From Pseudoalteromonas neustonica (GTDB taxonomy: Bacteria; Pseudomonadota; Gammaproteobacteria; Enterobacterales; Alteromonadaceae), in assembly GCF_001653135.1 (NCBI RefSeq), contig NZ_BDDS01000004.1, forward strand, positions 1 through 64,000: 64,000 nt of DNA, read 5' to 3'. The position numbers and the translations under genes are program-made. The first letter of the stretch is position 1; every line of letters starts with the position of its first letter. The notes beneath the pieces are model-generated. The model was not told the origin of the DNA. It did not search any database and saw only the letters and a list, made by a program, of their open reading frames with translations. Of this stretch, positions 17,641 to 26,675 are shown piece after piece.

Positions 17641-18177
17641 CTACTGTTCAATTTTTTCAATCACCAAAGTAACTTCACCAACCTCAATACCAAATTTATC
17701 AATAGCGGTACGGTTAATCAAGCGAGAATCTGTTACCAAGTACATCCAATCGTCAAAGTTAACTTCATAACTGCTACCATCAACAGACAACTCTAAAGAA
17801 TATGTCCAATGAAAAACACTTCCATTACTCGCACCTTGCGCTATCCCAATGACATCACTAGCAGTTCCTGTTAATGTATTATCATCGTTTAAAGTTATAT
17901 ACCAAACGCGGCGCTGTGTTTCCCCATCATCGTAAACAAAATCTTCTTCTATAACGCCCTTATTGCCATCCCAAAACGCATCCATATCAACAACTAGCTT
18001 ACGGGTAAGTTCGCCTTTATAATCTTGTACGACACCGTAGGCTTTCAATTTACCATTGAAGAATGTCTTAAAATTAAACTCAGGCTGGCTTTGGCTGTAA
18101 TAATCGACATCGGGCGCTGCACAGCTCGTTAAAAAAACAAGCATAAATAGAATTAAACCACGGATTGTATTGTTCAT
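17641..18177 (-). CDS. DUF3833 lipoprotein
   Basis: A 178-residue lipoprotein: MNNTIRGLILFMLVFLTSCA has a short signal peptide with the lipobox LTSC. The rest, with FFNGKLKAYGVVQDYKGELT, WDGNKGVIEEDFVYDDGETQ and DDWMYLVTDSRLINRTAIDK, fits DUF3833, of unknown function. The start is set at 18177, where AGGAAAT gives a ribosome site; a longer frame to 18309 overlaps the upstream gene and lacks a signal peptide. It is the last gene of the ECF-sigma operon. DUF3833 genes commonly accompany the photo-oxidative response set. Confidence 0.82.
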   Translation of the reverse strand: MNNTIRGLILFMLVFLTSCAAPDVDYYSQSQPEFNFKTFFNGKLKAYGVVQDYKGELTRKLVVDMDAFWDGNKGVIEEDFVYDDGETQRRVWYITLNDDNTLTGTASDVIGIAQGASNGSVFHWTYSLELSVDGSSYEVNFDDWMYLVTDSRLINRTAIDKFGIEVGEVTLVIEKIEQ

Positions 18178-18220
18178 ATTATTTCCTATTGATAGCGTTT
18201 GTAACAAATGGTAATTGTAT

Positions 18221-18712
18221 TTAACGACCCAGTAATTGCTTGCGCATTTTAGGCTCAGATGTGTTTTCAGATAGCCATATAGAGAGGAAGTCATCCGCAA
18301 AATTAACATCCTTGATCGAGCCTAGCTCTTTATTTTGATGATAAAAAGTACCTATACCTGTTTCAGTCGTAATAAAAGTAAGTGTCTCGCCTTCTTTTAT
18401 GTCAGGCCAGATTGCCAATAACTTATCATCATACTTTTTAACCAGTTGGTTTTTCCCTAGGTACCGCCACTGCTCGTTGGTTGCTTTGACAATGTCTTTT
18501 GCAGCAAAATCGCGAAGATAAGTAAGTGATAATTTAGTCGGGTGCTGAGGAAACTCGTACTGCCCTGTAGTCGTTGCCAAAGTAGCGTCATAAACATCCC
18601 AAAAAATGTACTCAAAACGAGACGTTCCGACGGTTTTAAAATCAGCCGAAACGCATTGACCAACAAAGGCTAAGCACACCGCACAGATTGTATTAGCTAT
18701 AAAACGGTTCAT
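18221..18712 (-). CDS. Secreted chalcone isomerase-like protein
   Basis: A 163-residue protein with a signal peptide (MNRFIANTICAVCLAFVG, cleaved near CVSAD). The mature part, with FEYIFWDVYDATLATTTGQY, LSLTYLRDFAAKDIVKATNE, then QWRYLG and DFLSIWLSENT, fits the bacterial chalcone isomerase-like domain. Bacterial members do not act on chalcones as far as known and probably bind lipids or fatty acids. The start at 18712 has AAAGG upstream; the frame open to 18895 overlaps DUF2878 and lacks a signal. It lies 43 bp before the DUF3833 gene in the same operon. Confidence 0.8.
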   Translation of the reverse strand: MNRFIANTICAVCLAFVGQCVSADFKTVGTSRFEYIFWDVYDATLATTTGQYEFPQHPTKLSLTYLRDFAAKDIVKATNEQWRYLGKNQLVKKYDDKLLAIWPDIKEGETLTFITTETGIGTFYHQNKELGSIKDVNFADDFLSIWLSENTSEPKMRKQLLGR

Positions 18713-18738
18713 GAATACCTTTAATTTAATTGTGAAGG

Positions 18739-19248
18739 TTAAATTTGTGGTGAGCTTTGATTGCTGTTTTGAGCAAAGCGTTTGTTCAAATACATAATGA
18801 GATTGAACATACATGACCAAGCCACCCCGTAAACAAGCCAAAACTGCAATAATGGTACAGAAATGGTAATAACACCAAAACGAGCACCCGCCCAATAACT
18901 TGCAGGTGCGCTAATGGCACAAACCAATAAAGAAAAAAACCAAGGGAGCTTATTTAAAAACTGCATTGAGGTATTCAGAGTCAGTAATAATGCACACCAC
19001 AATAATACAAGCCAAAACGGGAAAGGTGACTGTTTAAAATACAACATCCCTGATAAAACCATTAAATACTCGTATGTTAGCGCTATAACTAAGCCAAATG
19101 TGATCAGTATTAAATCTTGTTTTTTCTGTTTAGACAAATAAACCATTAGACCAATTACACAGAGTATTGGAATTATTGCTCTAGTTTCAAGGAGTAAGGC
19201 CATAAACCAAACACCTTGAAACAATGCAAAATTAATAACCGAGCGCAA
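18739..19248 (-). CDS. DUF2878 integral membrane protein
   Basis: A 169-residue hydrophobic protein with about five or six transmembrane helices (for example IIPILCVIGLMVYL, LILITFGLVIALTYEYLMVL, FWLVLLWCALLLTL, LPWFFSLLVCAISAP, VPLLQFWLVYGVAW). The pattern fits DUF2878, of unknown function, commonly found beside cfa and DUF1365 genes. Its start lies inside the cfa 3' end (17-bp overlap), which points to coupled translation. Confidence 0.78.
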   Translation of the reverse strand: MRSVINFALFQGVWFMALLLETRAIIPILCVIGLMVYLSKQKKQDLILITFGLVIALTYEYLMVLSGMLYFKQSPFPFWLVLLWCALLLTLNTSMQFLNKLPWFFSLLVCAISAPASYWAGARFGVITISVPLLQFWLVYGVAWSCMFNLIMYLNKRFAQNSNQSSPQI

Positions 19249-20494
19249 TGTCGTCTCTTGAATGGCTAAAGCGAGGTTTACGTGCCACTAAATGAACAGT
19301 GCTGGTTGCTCTGGTGCGAAAAGCCCCTTCACAATAGGCTAAATAGAAAAGCCAAAGACGATAAAAGCGCTGATCAAACTTAGTTTTATCAATTTCAGGC
19401 CAACTTGCGACAAAGCGAGAACGCCAATCTGCTAATGTTCTCGCGTAATGGACTCCTATGTCCTTTATGCTATGGACTACCATGTCGGACTGCTGCTTTA
19501 TTTGTTTATTCATTTCATCAATACACGGTAAGCATCCACCAGGGAATATATACTGCTGTATGAAATCAGAATTTTTTAAATAGTGCTTGTAACGTTGATC
19601 GGCAATAGTTATTGCTTGAATTAGCATCGCACCAGACTCTTTCAATAATTCATTGCACTTTTTGAAAAAACTCGGTAAATATTCATGCCCTACAGCCTCG
19701 ATCATCTCTATGGAAACAAGCTTGTCATATCGCCCTTCAAGTAAGCGATAGTCTTTTTTAAGCAACGTTATTTTATCCTCTAACCCAAGCTCGGCTACTT
19801 TTTGTGCTACGTATGAGTATTGTTCATCTGAAATTGTCGTGGTTGTAACATGACAGCCATAATGCGTTACTGCATGTATTGCAAATGCTCCCCATCCGGT
19901 TCCAATTTCAACTACTTTTTCGCCTGGCTGTAAATCTATTTGCTGACAAATTAAATCGAGTTTATGTTTTTGTGCATCTTCTAAAGAAGCGCTTTTTGAT
20001 GGATAAACTGCACTTGAGTACAACATTTCTGTGCTTAAAAACGATGAATAAAGCTCATTACCAAGATCGTAATGAGCAACAATATTCTTTTTTGAACCGT
20101 GCTCTGAGTTTTTGTTCTTAAAATGATTTAATCGAAAGTAAATATTACTGAAAAATGCAAATTTCTTCTCAAATGCATCGAGCTCATTTTGATTAATGGC
20201 AAATATTTCAATTAATTTGGTTAAATCATCACAATCCCAATGACCAAGGATATATGATTCACCCGCACCTACACTGCCTGATAAAGCGAAGGACTTGTAC
20301 ATAGCATTACTGTGAACTGTAAGCTTTACATTGAGTTCGCTTTTTTTATCACCAAAATGAGTTACATTGTTACCTTCTAACAAAATTACATGCCCGGTTT
20401 TTAGACTATTAAAGGCACCGAAGACAAGTTTTTTATATATTTTTATCAGCCAATCACTCGATTGCACAGTCTCTAAACTGGATACTTTTTCCAT
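19232..20494 (-). CDS. cfa: Cyclopropane-fatty-acyl-phospholipid synthase family methyltransferase
   Basis: A 420-residue SAM-dependent enzyme that adds a methylene bridge across double bonds of membrane phospholipid acyl chains. Seen are VAHYDLGNELYSSFLSTEML, the SAM site VVEIGTGWGAFAIHAV, VSIEMIEAVGHEYLPSFFKK, and FPGGCLPCIDEM with the catalytic-region Cys. The N-terminal lipid-binding domain is shorter than in E. coli, typical of the CfaA-type members of ChrR-linked operons, where cfa products alter membranes under singlet oxygen. It lies 29 bp after DUF1365. A related methyltransferase giving other acyl modifications (furan fatty acid type) is possible. Confidence 0.88.
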   Translation of the reverse strand: MEKVSSLETVQSSDWLIKIYKKLVFGAFNSLKTGHVILLEGNNVTHFGDKKSELNVKLTVHSNAMYKSFALSGSVGAGESYILGHWDCDDLTKLIEIFAINQNELDAFEKKFAFFSNIYFRLNHFKNKNSEHGSKKNIVAHYDLGNELYSSFLSTEMLYSSAVYPSKSASLEDAQKHKLDLICQQIDLQPGEKVVEIGTGWGAFAIHAVTHYGCHVTTTTISDEQYSYVAQKVAELGLEDKITLLKKDYRLLEGRYDKLVSIEMIEAVGHEYLPSFFKKCNELLKESGAMLIQAITIADQRYKHYLKNSDFIQQYIFPGGCLPCIDEMNKQIKQQSDMVVHSIKDIGVHYARTLADWRSRFVASWPEIDKTKFDQRFYRLWLFYLAYCEGAFRTRATSTVHLVARKPRFSHSRDDIALGY

Positions 20495-20523
20495 AACATC
20501 ACCTAAATTCTTACTAATGCAGA

Positions 20524-21261
20524 TTAGCTGCCTTTACCTGAGTGCCCAATAAATGGCACTTGTTTACAAAATAATTTAAAAGCATGGACGTATATCCCTT
20601 TGAAAATACTCCACGTCATTGCTGGAAATTGCTTTAAAAGTGCAGATACACTCTCATTGTTCAATGATTGGCGTTTTAATCTAAGCGTCGCATCAAACAA
20701 TACAGTGCCATCTTTTTTGTTTTCTATATGAATCATTGCATTATCGTTCTTAAAACGCGTATTCCAATGATAGTTCATATCTAAATCCATGAAAGGTGAT
20801 ACGGAAAAAACCTTCTTAAAGTTCACTTTTTTTTCTATTGGTACTAAATAATAATGCCGCTCATTCCAAGGAGTATTACTTACCTCTGCGACCATATGGG
20901 TGAAATCACCGGACTTGCTTTGATAAAAGAAAAAGTTAACCGGACTAAAGTAAAGACCAAAACACCGTAACTGACCAAGCATGTATACGTTTTCAAATAT
21001 ATCTGAAACCCCCAACTCGGCTATTTTTTTAAATGCACGATCGGAGATAGTTTCATGTATATTTTCGTCTTGATTAAGATAATCTGCTTGATTAAACTTA
21101 AGCGCTTTAAACCCTTTAGTGCCCAACCCTTTATGTATATTATTGAGTGATTCAGGATCAATAAGATCCACCCACATCATATAGATGGGGTGTTTAAAAT
21201 AATGGGATTTAACAGCAAATCGGCGATGTTTTATATCACCAATATACACCGCGCTAGTCAA
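20524..21261 (-). CDS. DUF1365 family protein
   Basis: A protein of about 245 residues with the DUF1365 pattern: SAVYIGDIKHRRFAVKSHYF, YMLGQLRCFGLYFSPVNFFF, VAEVSNTPWNERHYYLVP, and KVFSVSPFMDLDMNYHWNT. Function is unknown; it nearly always sits beside an FAD oxidoreductase and cfa, so a role in acyl-chain modification is inferred. The start is uncertain. I prefer TTG at 21261 (GGTG six bases upstream; family members begin almost at SAxYxG), overlapping the previous gene by 8 bp. An ATG at 21288 would add nine residues that do not look conserved. Confidence 0.85.
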   Translation of the reverse strand: MTSAVYIGDIKHRRFAVKSHYFKHPIYMMWVDLIDPESLNNIHKGLGTKGFKALKFNQADYLNQDENIHETISDRAFKKIAELGVSDIFENVYMLGQLRCFGLYFSPVNFFFYQSKSGDFTHMVAEVSNTPWNERHYYLVPIEKKVNFKKVFSVSPFMDLDMNYHWNTRFKNDNAMIHIENKKDGTVLFDATLRLKRQSLNNESVSALLKQFPAMTWSIFKGIYVHAFKLFCKQVPFIGHSGKGS

Positions 21262-22510
21262 ACTCAACACCAAGCTGACGCGCAACATCTACCGCACTTT
21301 TAACGCCGTCTTCATGAAATCCGTTATACCAATAAGCGCCGCAAAAATAGCTATTATTTTCGCCATCAACTAATTTTTTTTGCCGCTGGGCTGCAATTGA
21401 CGCTTTATTAAATACAGGATGATAATAGGTAAATTCACGAAGTATTTTTTCTTTATCAATACCTTGCTTATGATTAAGTGTCACACAAAACTGTGTGTCA
21501 CTTTTAATTCCCTGCAAAATATTCATTTGATATGTCACAACAGCAGCTTTATCTACATTATCATTGAGCAGGTAATTCCAGCTTGCCCAAGCCGCTTTAC
21601 GCTTTGGCAATAGTCGCGTATCTGTATGTAATATAACTGAGTTTTCAGTGTAAGGAATAGCACCTAGCACCTTTTTTTCATCATCTGTAGGCGAATCCAA
21701 TAATTTAAGAGCTTGATCTGAATGGCATGCAAATACTACTTTATCAAACTCTTCACTGTGACCATCGGCAAAAGAAAGCGTTACACCTAGGCCCCTCCTT
21801 ACCACTGACTTTATATCGCTATTTAACTTTATATTATCAGCAAAACCTTTTATTAATGGCGCTATGTATTCTCTGGAACCACCCGGTATTACGTACCATT
21901 GAGGGCGATTAGTAATATCAAGAAGCCCATGATTAAAAAAGAACTTTACAAAAAATTCAACGCCTACGCCGCTCATTTCTTTTATGCTGGTAGACCAAAT
22001 CGCTGCGCCCATAGGCAAGATATAATGATAACGAAAAAAATCATTAAATCCGTGCTCATCTAATAAATTGCCCAGAGTTTGACCCTGCGTGTATTTATTG
22101 TCATGGTGTAGAACCTTGCATAATTTATTAAAGCGGACGATATCTGCCAGTAGCTTCCAAAAACGAGGACGAAAAATATTTCGTTTTTGAGCAAATAGGC
22201 TGGTAAACGTGTGGCCATTGTATTCAAAGCCTGTTTCTTCATTATGAACACTGAAACTCATTTCAGTCGGCTTTCGCTCTATGCCAATACGCTTTAATAG
22301 TTTTTCAAAGTAAGGATATGTACGGTCATTAAATACGATGAAACCGGTATCTATGGCGTAATTTTTACCATTAACATCAACATCTACTGTTGCAGTATGC
22401 CCACCAATATAATTATTTTTCTCAAAAATGGTGATATCGTACTGTTTATGTAACAAATGAGCACAACTTAAACCGGATACGCCGGAACCTATTATTGCTA
22501 TTTTTTTCAA
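21254..22510 (-). CDS. FAD-dependent oxidoreductase (amine oxidase-like, partner of DUF1365/cfa)
   Basis: A protein of about 418 residues with the dinucleotide-binding start KKIAIIGSGVSGLSCAHLL, then FEKNNYIGGHTATVDVDVNG and DTGFIVFNDRTYPYFEKLL, and a C-terminal FAD motif FCGAYWYNGFHEDGVKSAVD. It belongs to the NAD(P)-binding Rossmann/amine oxidase superfamily; the substrate is unknown but is probably a fatty acyl or membrane component, given its neighbours. The start is set at TTG 22510, which overlaps the SDR stop (TTGA) and has AAGGAT eight bases upstream. The ATG at 22567 lies inside the SDR gene and would add an unrelated 19-residue leader. Confidence 0.88.
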   Translation of the reverse strand: MKKIAIIGSGVSGLSCAHLLHKQYDITIFEKNNYIGGHTATVDVDVNGKNYAIDTGFIVFNDRTYPYFEKLLKRIGIERKPTEMSFSVHNEETGFEYNGHTFTSLFAQKRNIFRPRFWKLLADIVRFNKLCKVLHHDNKYTQGQTLGNLLDEHGFNDFFRYHYILPMGAAIWSTSIKEMSGVGVEFFVKFFFNHGLLDITNRPQWYVIPGGSREYIAPLIKGFADNIKLNSDIKSVVRRGLGVTLSFADGHSEEFDKVVFACHSDQALKLLDSPTDDEKKVLGAIPYTENSVILHTDTRLLPKRKAAWASWNYLLNDNVDKAAVVTYQMNILQGIKSDTQFCVTLNHKQGIDKEKILREFTYYHPVFNKASIAAQRQKKLVDGENNSYFCGAYWYNGFHEDGVKSAVDVARQLGVEFD

Positions 22511-23217
22511 CGTGATAATCCTTTTGCAAGCTTTAACCACAGAGGGAGTGGCAGCACGCGTAAACACTTTAATATTAAAGTAAATCGATACGGAAAATGA
22601 ATTTCCTTACGGCGTTTGCTAACGCCTTTAATAATATAATCGGCCGCTTTTTCTGCCGTCACTGCCATAGGCATCGGAAAATCGTTCTTCTGTGTAAGTG
22701 GGGTTTTAACGAAGCCTGGATGAACGAGCGATACATCGACATCAGTTAAATCAACAGCAAGGCTTTTTGCTAAATAACTTACTCCCGCTTTTGAAGCTCC
22801 ATATGCCTCAGAGCGAGGTAGTGGTAGATAAGTAACACTTGAACTAACTATAACTAATTGTCCACCTGACTTTATTTTTGGTAATAAAGCATCAAGGCAA
22901 TAACCCATTGAGAGTAGATTTGTTGTAACGACACGCGTAAATAAAGCGCTGTCGAAATTTCGAGCATCATTAATATATTCACAATTTCCGGCATTTAATA
23001 TGACACGGTCAAACTGTTCGTAATGAGCTGTTGCCTGTTTCACTGCATCAACATCGGTAGCATCAAATTTACATGCCTCAATGTTGTTATAACCTGACAA
23101 TTGAGCTAATTTTTCCTCATTGCGACCACAAGCAATAACGCGATCACCTAGAGCAGCATATTGCTTTGCAAGCTCCTCACCAATACCAGAAGTCGCACCT
23201 GTAATGAGTGTAATCAT
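22507..23217 (-). CDS. Short-chain dehydrogenase/reductase
   Basis: A 236-residue NAD(P)-dependent SDR. Seen are the cofactor motif TGATSGIGEELAKQ (5-18), NAG in VILNAGN, the catalytic Ser in IVSSSVTYL and the YxxxK pair in AYGASKAG. Substrate unknown. It is the SDR member of the ChrR-linked gene set. Its ATG overlaps the stop of the NTF2-like gene (ATGA at 23214-23217) and its TGA overlaps the next start. Confidence 0.88.
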   Translation of the reverse strand: MITLITGATSGIGEELAKQYAALGDRVIACGRNEEKLAQLSGYNNIEACKFDATDVDAVKQATAHYEQFDRVILNAGNCEYINDARNFDSALFTRVVTTNLLSMGYCLDALLPKIKSGGQLVIVSSSVTYLPLPRSEAYGASKAGVSYLAKSLAVDLTDVDVSLVHPGFVKTPLTQKNDFPMPMAVTAEKAADYIIKGVSKRRKEIHFPYRFTLILKCLRVLPLPLWLKLAKGLSR

Positions 23218-23645
23218 GATTGTGTCGCTCGCTTATTGATAAGTTTAATAACGGGGCCTATTAATGGGATTTGTTGGTACAATAGCTCACCTACATCAAA
23301 GTAATCTCGGTGCAATTTTATTTTGTTCCCATCGAAAACCAGATGACTATGACCCTGAACAGCGATTTCTTTGTGCGATGCTAATTTAGGGTGACGATAG
23401 TACATAGTCCAATATAAAAAAGCGTCATCATCTACGCTATGAAAGCTTGAAATATCAAACCGACACTCAGTTACATTACTGTATAAATCGGCGAAGTAAC
23501 TGTGAAGATCATCTAAACCATTAACAGTATGCAATGGGTCTGAAAAACAGATTGATGGATGATAAATATCGTCAAGTAAATGTAGGCTATCTTTACTTAG
23601 CTGTTGATAAATATTGACAAAATTCTCAATTTTTTGTTCGCGCAT
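23214..23645 (-). CDS. NTF2/SnoaL-like domain protein
   Basis: A 143-residue protein with the small alpha-beta-barrel pattern of the NTF2-like superfamily: FVNIYQQLSKDSLHLLDDIY, SICFSDPLHTVNGLDDLHSY, YWTMYYRHPKL, and GHSHLVFDGNKIKLHRDYFD. Such proteins are ligand binders or isomerases. The role here is unknown but it is a regular member of this operon. It starts 17 bp after the photolyase stop. Confidence 0.8.
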   Translation of the reverse strand: MREQKIENFVNIYQQLSKDSLHLLDDIYHPSICFSDPLHTVNGLDDLHSYFADLYSNVTECRFDISSFHSVDDDAFLYWTMYYRHPKLASHKEIAVQGHSHLVFDGNKIKLHRDYFDVGELLYQQIPLIGPVIKLINKRATQS

Positions 23646-23662
23646 TTTATACCTTAAAACAA

Positions 23663-25054
23663 TTATACCTTGAAAGCGTTTAAAGCCCTTTCACGTGCGG
23701 CTTTGTGATCAACAACAGCTGGCCAATATACCTCTTTCTTATTCATCTTCGCTAAATATTCATGCGGAAAATGAATCTGTTTATCCGGCACATTTTCCAG
23801 TTCAGGTATATATTTACGAATAAATTCCCCCTTTGGATCAAATCTTTCGCTTTGAGTAATTGGGTTAAAGATCCGAAAGTATGGTTGCGCATCACACCCT
23901 GTACTCGCTGCCCATTGCCAACCACCATTATTAGATGCTAGATCGCCATCTATTAGGTGTGTCATGAAAAAGCGCTCACCCTTTCGCCAATCAATTAAAA
24001 GGTGTTTAGTTAAAAAGCTCGCAACAACCATTCGCAAACGATTATGCATCCAGCCTGTTTCTAATAACTGGCGCATTGCAGCATCGACAAGCGGATAGCC
24101 AGTTCGCCCTTCACACCACGCTGTAAAATCGTTATCGTCTGCTCGCCACTTAACTGCATCGTACTTTTCATTAAAGTTTTTATATTTATTTAAATCTGGA
24201 AAAGCAACAATCAAATGGCGATAAAACTCTCGCCATACCAACTCATTAACCCAAGTGAATAAGTTACTTTTTGCACTAGTCAATACATCTACATGTTGTT
24301 GTTGAACAAGCGCGACAAGTTGATGAACGCTTACAATACCCAGTGCCAAATATGGACTGATCCCCGATGTTCCTTTTATGCTAGGAAAATCACGAGTGTC
24401 TTTGTAACTAACCAATTTTTTATCAATAAAACGCGCAATAACACCACTGAGGGAGGCATCATCAACAGGCCATTTTTCAGAGCTATTGTCACTTTCGAGT
24501 GATGCTGGTGGTTGCCAAATTATTTCTGCAAAGCACTGGGGAAATTGACGAAAATGAAAATGTGTATCTTGATGTAGTTTCAGCCATGTATTTTTGAAAG
24601 GTGTAAAAACTTTATACATTTCACCTGTTTTAGTTACAACTGTACCAGGTGGGGCAATTACGTCGCCATCGTAAAAAGTGCATTTTATCTGATGCTTGTC
24701 TGCCCTTGAAATAAAGTCGGCGTCTCGCTGCTGCTCATTATATTCATATTCTTTATTAGCAAAAACTTGTGTGATGTTATGAGCCGAGCAAAAACCATCT
24801 AAAAGTAAAACACATTCGTTGTAAGTTCCTGCATCAATTACATGCAATTTGATGCCATGTTTAGCCAACAAATCACCTAGAAATACAACTCTACGTTTTA
24901 TCAAATCTATTTGGATAGGTGCAACATTATGCTGGCGCCATTGCGTGGGGGTAATAAAAAAAATGGCATTTTTACAACCACTTTCAATCGCATCGTATAA
25001 TGCTAGATTATTAAAAAGGCGCAAATCGCGCCTAAACCAAAAAACTGTCTTCAT
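23663..25054 (-). CDS. phrB: Deoxyribodipyrimidine photo-lyase (class I CPD photolyase)
   Basis: A 463-residue light-driven repair enzyme for cyclobutane pyrimidine dimers. An N-terminal antenna domain (VFWFRRDLRLFNNLALYDAI) is followed by the FAD domain with SPYLALGIVSV, ELVWREFYRHLIVAFP, GYPLVDAAMRQLLETGWMHN, and LIDGDLASNNGGWQWAASTG then CDAQPYFRIFNP. These match class I photolyases rather than DASH cryptochromes. Length is normal. Its ATG overlaps the DUF523 stop. Photolyase belongs to the singlet-oxygen regulon in Rhodobacter, so induction by the ECF sigma factor is expected. Confidence 0.93.
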   Translation of the reverse strand: MKTVFWFRRDLRLFNNLALYDAIESGCKNAIFFITPTQWRQHNVAPIQIDLIKRRVVFLGDLLAKHGIKLHVIDAGTYNECVLLLDGFCSAHNITQVFANKEYEYNEQQRDADFISRADKHQIKCTFYDGDVIAPPGTVVTKTGEMYKVFTPFKNTWLKLHQDTHFHFRQFPQCFAEIIWQPPASLESDNSSEKWPVDDASLSGVIARFIDKKLVSYKDTRDFPSIKGTSGISPYLALGIVSVHQLVALVQQQHVDVLTSAKSNLFTWVNELVWREFYRHLIVAFPDLNKYKNFNEKYDAVKWRADDNDFTAWCEGRTGYPLVDAAMRQLLETGWMHNRLRMVVASFLTKHLLIDWRKGERFFMTHLIDGDLASNNGGWQWAASTGCDAQPYFRIFNPITQSERFDPKGEFIRKYIPELENVPDKQIHFPHEYLAKMNKKEVYWPAVVDHKAARERALNAFKV

Positions 25055-26007
25055 TAGATACCGTATCTCAGCTTTAAATCATGAGGATAAGGATTGAAAT
25101 AAACTTGCTTATCAAGATACTCATTAGGGTGAACTTTTAAATGGTGCTTTACTAATGTTAAAGGCACATATAAAGGCACGAGTCCTTCTCTGTATTCATC
25201 AATCGCATCTCTAAGTTCTTGTTTTTCAACTTTACAAAGTACCTTTTTAAAATAGCCTTGCAAATGCATAAGAGTATTACTGTTATTTTTGCGTGATGCA
25301 GGCCTCTTTAATGCAGCCATTAGCCCCGAAATATAGGAATCTGCAAGTGATTCACTATCTGCACCATCAAAAGTACCAAGTAAGTTACCTAAGTCTTTAT
25401 AAGCTTGGTAATTATGAGCCATTAGTAAGTACTTGTATTGGGAGTGGAACTGAGTTAAACGATGTACACTTACTGGCTGCTCTCGTAAAATTTGCCAATT
25501 TTTGTAAGTATAAACTCGCATTACGAAGTTTTCCCGTAAGTGCATATCATTTAACCTGCCATTTTCTTCACAAGGAAGCAGCGGGTTATGCAACATAATC
25601 TGTTCAGCAAAAAAGCCGACGCCTTCAGATGTATTGCCGGTACCAGCCTCATTGTAAATTTTAATCCGTTCCATACCGCAGCTCGGACTTTTCGCACAAA
25701 AAACAAACCCACTCAATTGACTAGCCTGCTCTGTTGCAATTCTTTTACCATATTCGGTTAACTTAGGCCCAACATCTCCTGTGCCATCTGGGCGACATAC
25801 TTTTATTGTGTCACCAACTCGAACTTGCCTGATTGTAGGCCTAGGTATGGGAAGCCCTACAGCTACCTCAGGGCAAAAACGAGTATATTCAACGTGTTTA
25901 GATAACTCGTCCATACAAAAATTTGATTTTTTATGTCCGCTATCAAAGCGAACTTTTTCACCAGCAAGACAGGCGCTTATTCCTATCTTAATTGTCGATT
26001 GCTGCAT
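25054..26007 (-). CDS. DUF523-DUF1722 two-domain protein
   Basis: A 317-residue protein. The N-terminal DUF523 domain (residues 5-150) has IGISACLAGEKVRFDSGHKK and the Cys motif AKSPSCGMERIKIYN. The C-terminal DUF1722 (YbgA-like) domain has RLTQFHSQYKYLLMAHNYQA, YKDLGNLLG and LMHLQGYFKKVL. DUF1722 is often next to photolyase, as in E. coli ybgA-phrB. The conserved cysteines suggest metal or sulfur chemistry, unproven. It lies 8 bp after chrR, and its stop overlaps the phr start (TAATG). Confidence 0.88.
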   Translation of the reverse strand: MQQSTIKIGISACLAGEKVRFDSGHKKSNFCMDELSKHVEYTRFCPEVAVGLPIPRPTIRQVRVGDTIKVCRPDGTGDVGPKLTEYGKRIATEQASQLSGFVFCAKSPSCGMERIKIYNEAGTGNTSEGVGFFAEQIMLHNPLLPCEENGRLNDMHLRENFVMRVYTYKNWQILREQPVSVHRLTQFHSQYKYLLMAHNYQAYKDLGNLLGTFDGADSESLADSYISGLMAALKRPASRKNNSNTLMHLQGYFKKVLCKVEKQELRDAIDEYREGLVPLYVPLTLVKHHLKVHPNEYLDKQVYFNPYPHDLKLRYGI

Positions 26008-26015
26008 GTATTTCC

Positions 26016-26675
26016 TTAATAGATCAAGTTGCCAATTGGATTAAGTAGTTTACTCAAACCTTTATTAAAGTGTAGAGCACTACTGACAACTGTGTAACAT
26101 AAACAGCCATTTTCTGTTACCGGTGTATGCTGATGCTGACCATCTAGAAGCATAAAATCTCCTGCAACATAATCTCCTGATTCATCACTAAATTCACCGG
26201 CAAGCAATAAAGTTAATTCAAAGCCTGTGTGAGTATGCTCTGGTATTTCGCCACCAGCAGCAATATGAAGTAAACTTGATCTAAGGGCGCCATCGTCTAA
26301 CGCTATACGTGATCTAGAAAGTTTGCCCATTTGCATAAACTTACTATGAGCAATTCGAGACAACGCACGTGGTAGCTCATATGATTGTTCATTTACAGAA
26401 ACTTCCTGCTTTTTAACTTCATACACTTCATCAATGCCATCATCTAGCATGATAGATTCTAATAGCCCTGCATCTTCTAAATCTATTTGTTCGGAAAAAT
26501 CTTCTTGGTTGTTAATAAATACTTCGCTCGCATTACTCGCTTCAATAGCTTCAACCTTGTCTCTACAACAAGAGCACATATCAATATGGATAGACACTGC
26601 AACACTTAAACTAGCAGGTAATGTTCCATTACAATACTGAGTTAATAAAGCATCAGTTGGATGGTGTTTAATCAT
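26016..26675 (-). CDS. chrR: ChrR-type cupin anti-sigma factor
   Basis: A protein of about 219 residues. Its N-terminal zinc-binding anti-sigma (ZAS) domain has HHPTDALLTQYCNGTLP and the H-x3-C-x2-C motif HIDMCSCC. The C-terminal cupin domain has HIAAGGEIPEHTHTGFELTL, then LLAGEFSDESGDYVAGDFML, and likely metal-binding His residues. In Rhodobacter ChrR holds RpoE until singlet oxygen causes release. The start is 26675, with GGGAGAT upstream; it overlaps the sigma gene by 8 bp, so the two are coupled. Confidence 0.92.
   Translation of the reverse strand: MIKHHPTDALLTQYCNGTLPASLSVAVSIHIDMCSCCRDKVEAIEASNASEVFINNQEDFSEQIDLEDAGLLESIMLDDGIDEVYEVKKQEVSVNEQSYELPRALSRIAHSKFMQMGKLSRSRIALDDGALRSSLLHIAAGGEIPEHTHTGFELTLLLAGEFSDESGDYVAGDFMLLDGQHQHTPVTENGCLCYTVVSSALHFNKGLSKLLNPIGNLIY

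Noticed and set aside
18713..18895. N-terminal extension of the chalcone isomerase-like gene
   Set aside because: It overlaps the DUF2878 gene in another frame and would bury the signal peptide; the internal ATG at 18712 has a ribosome site.
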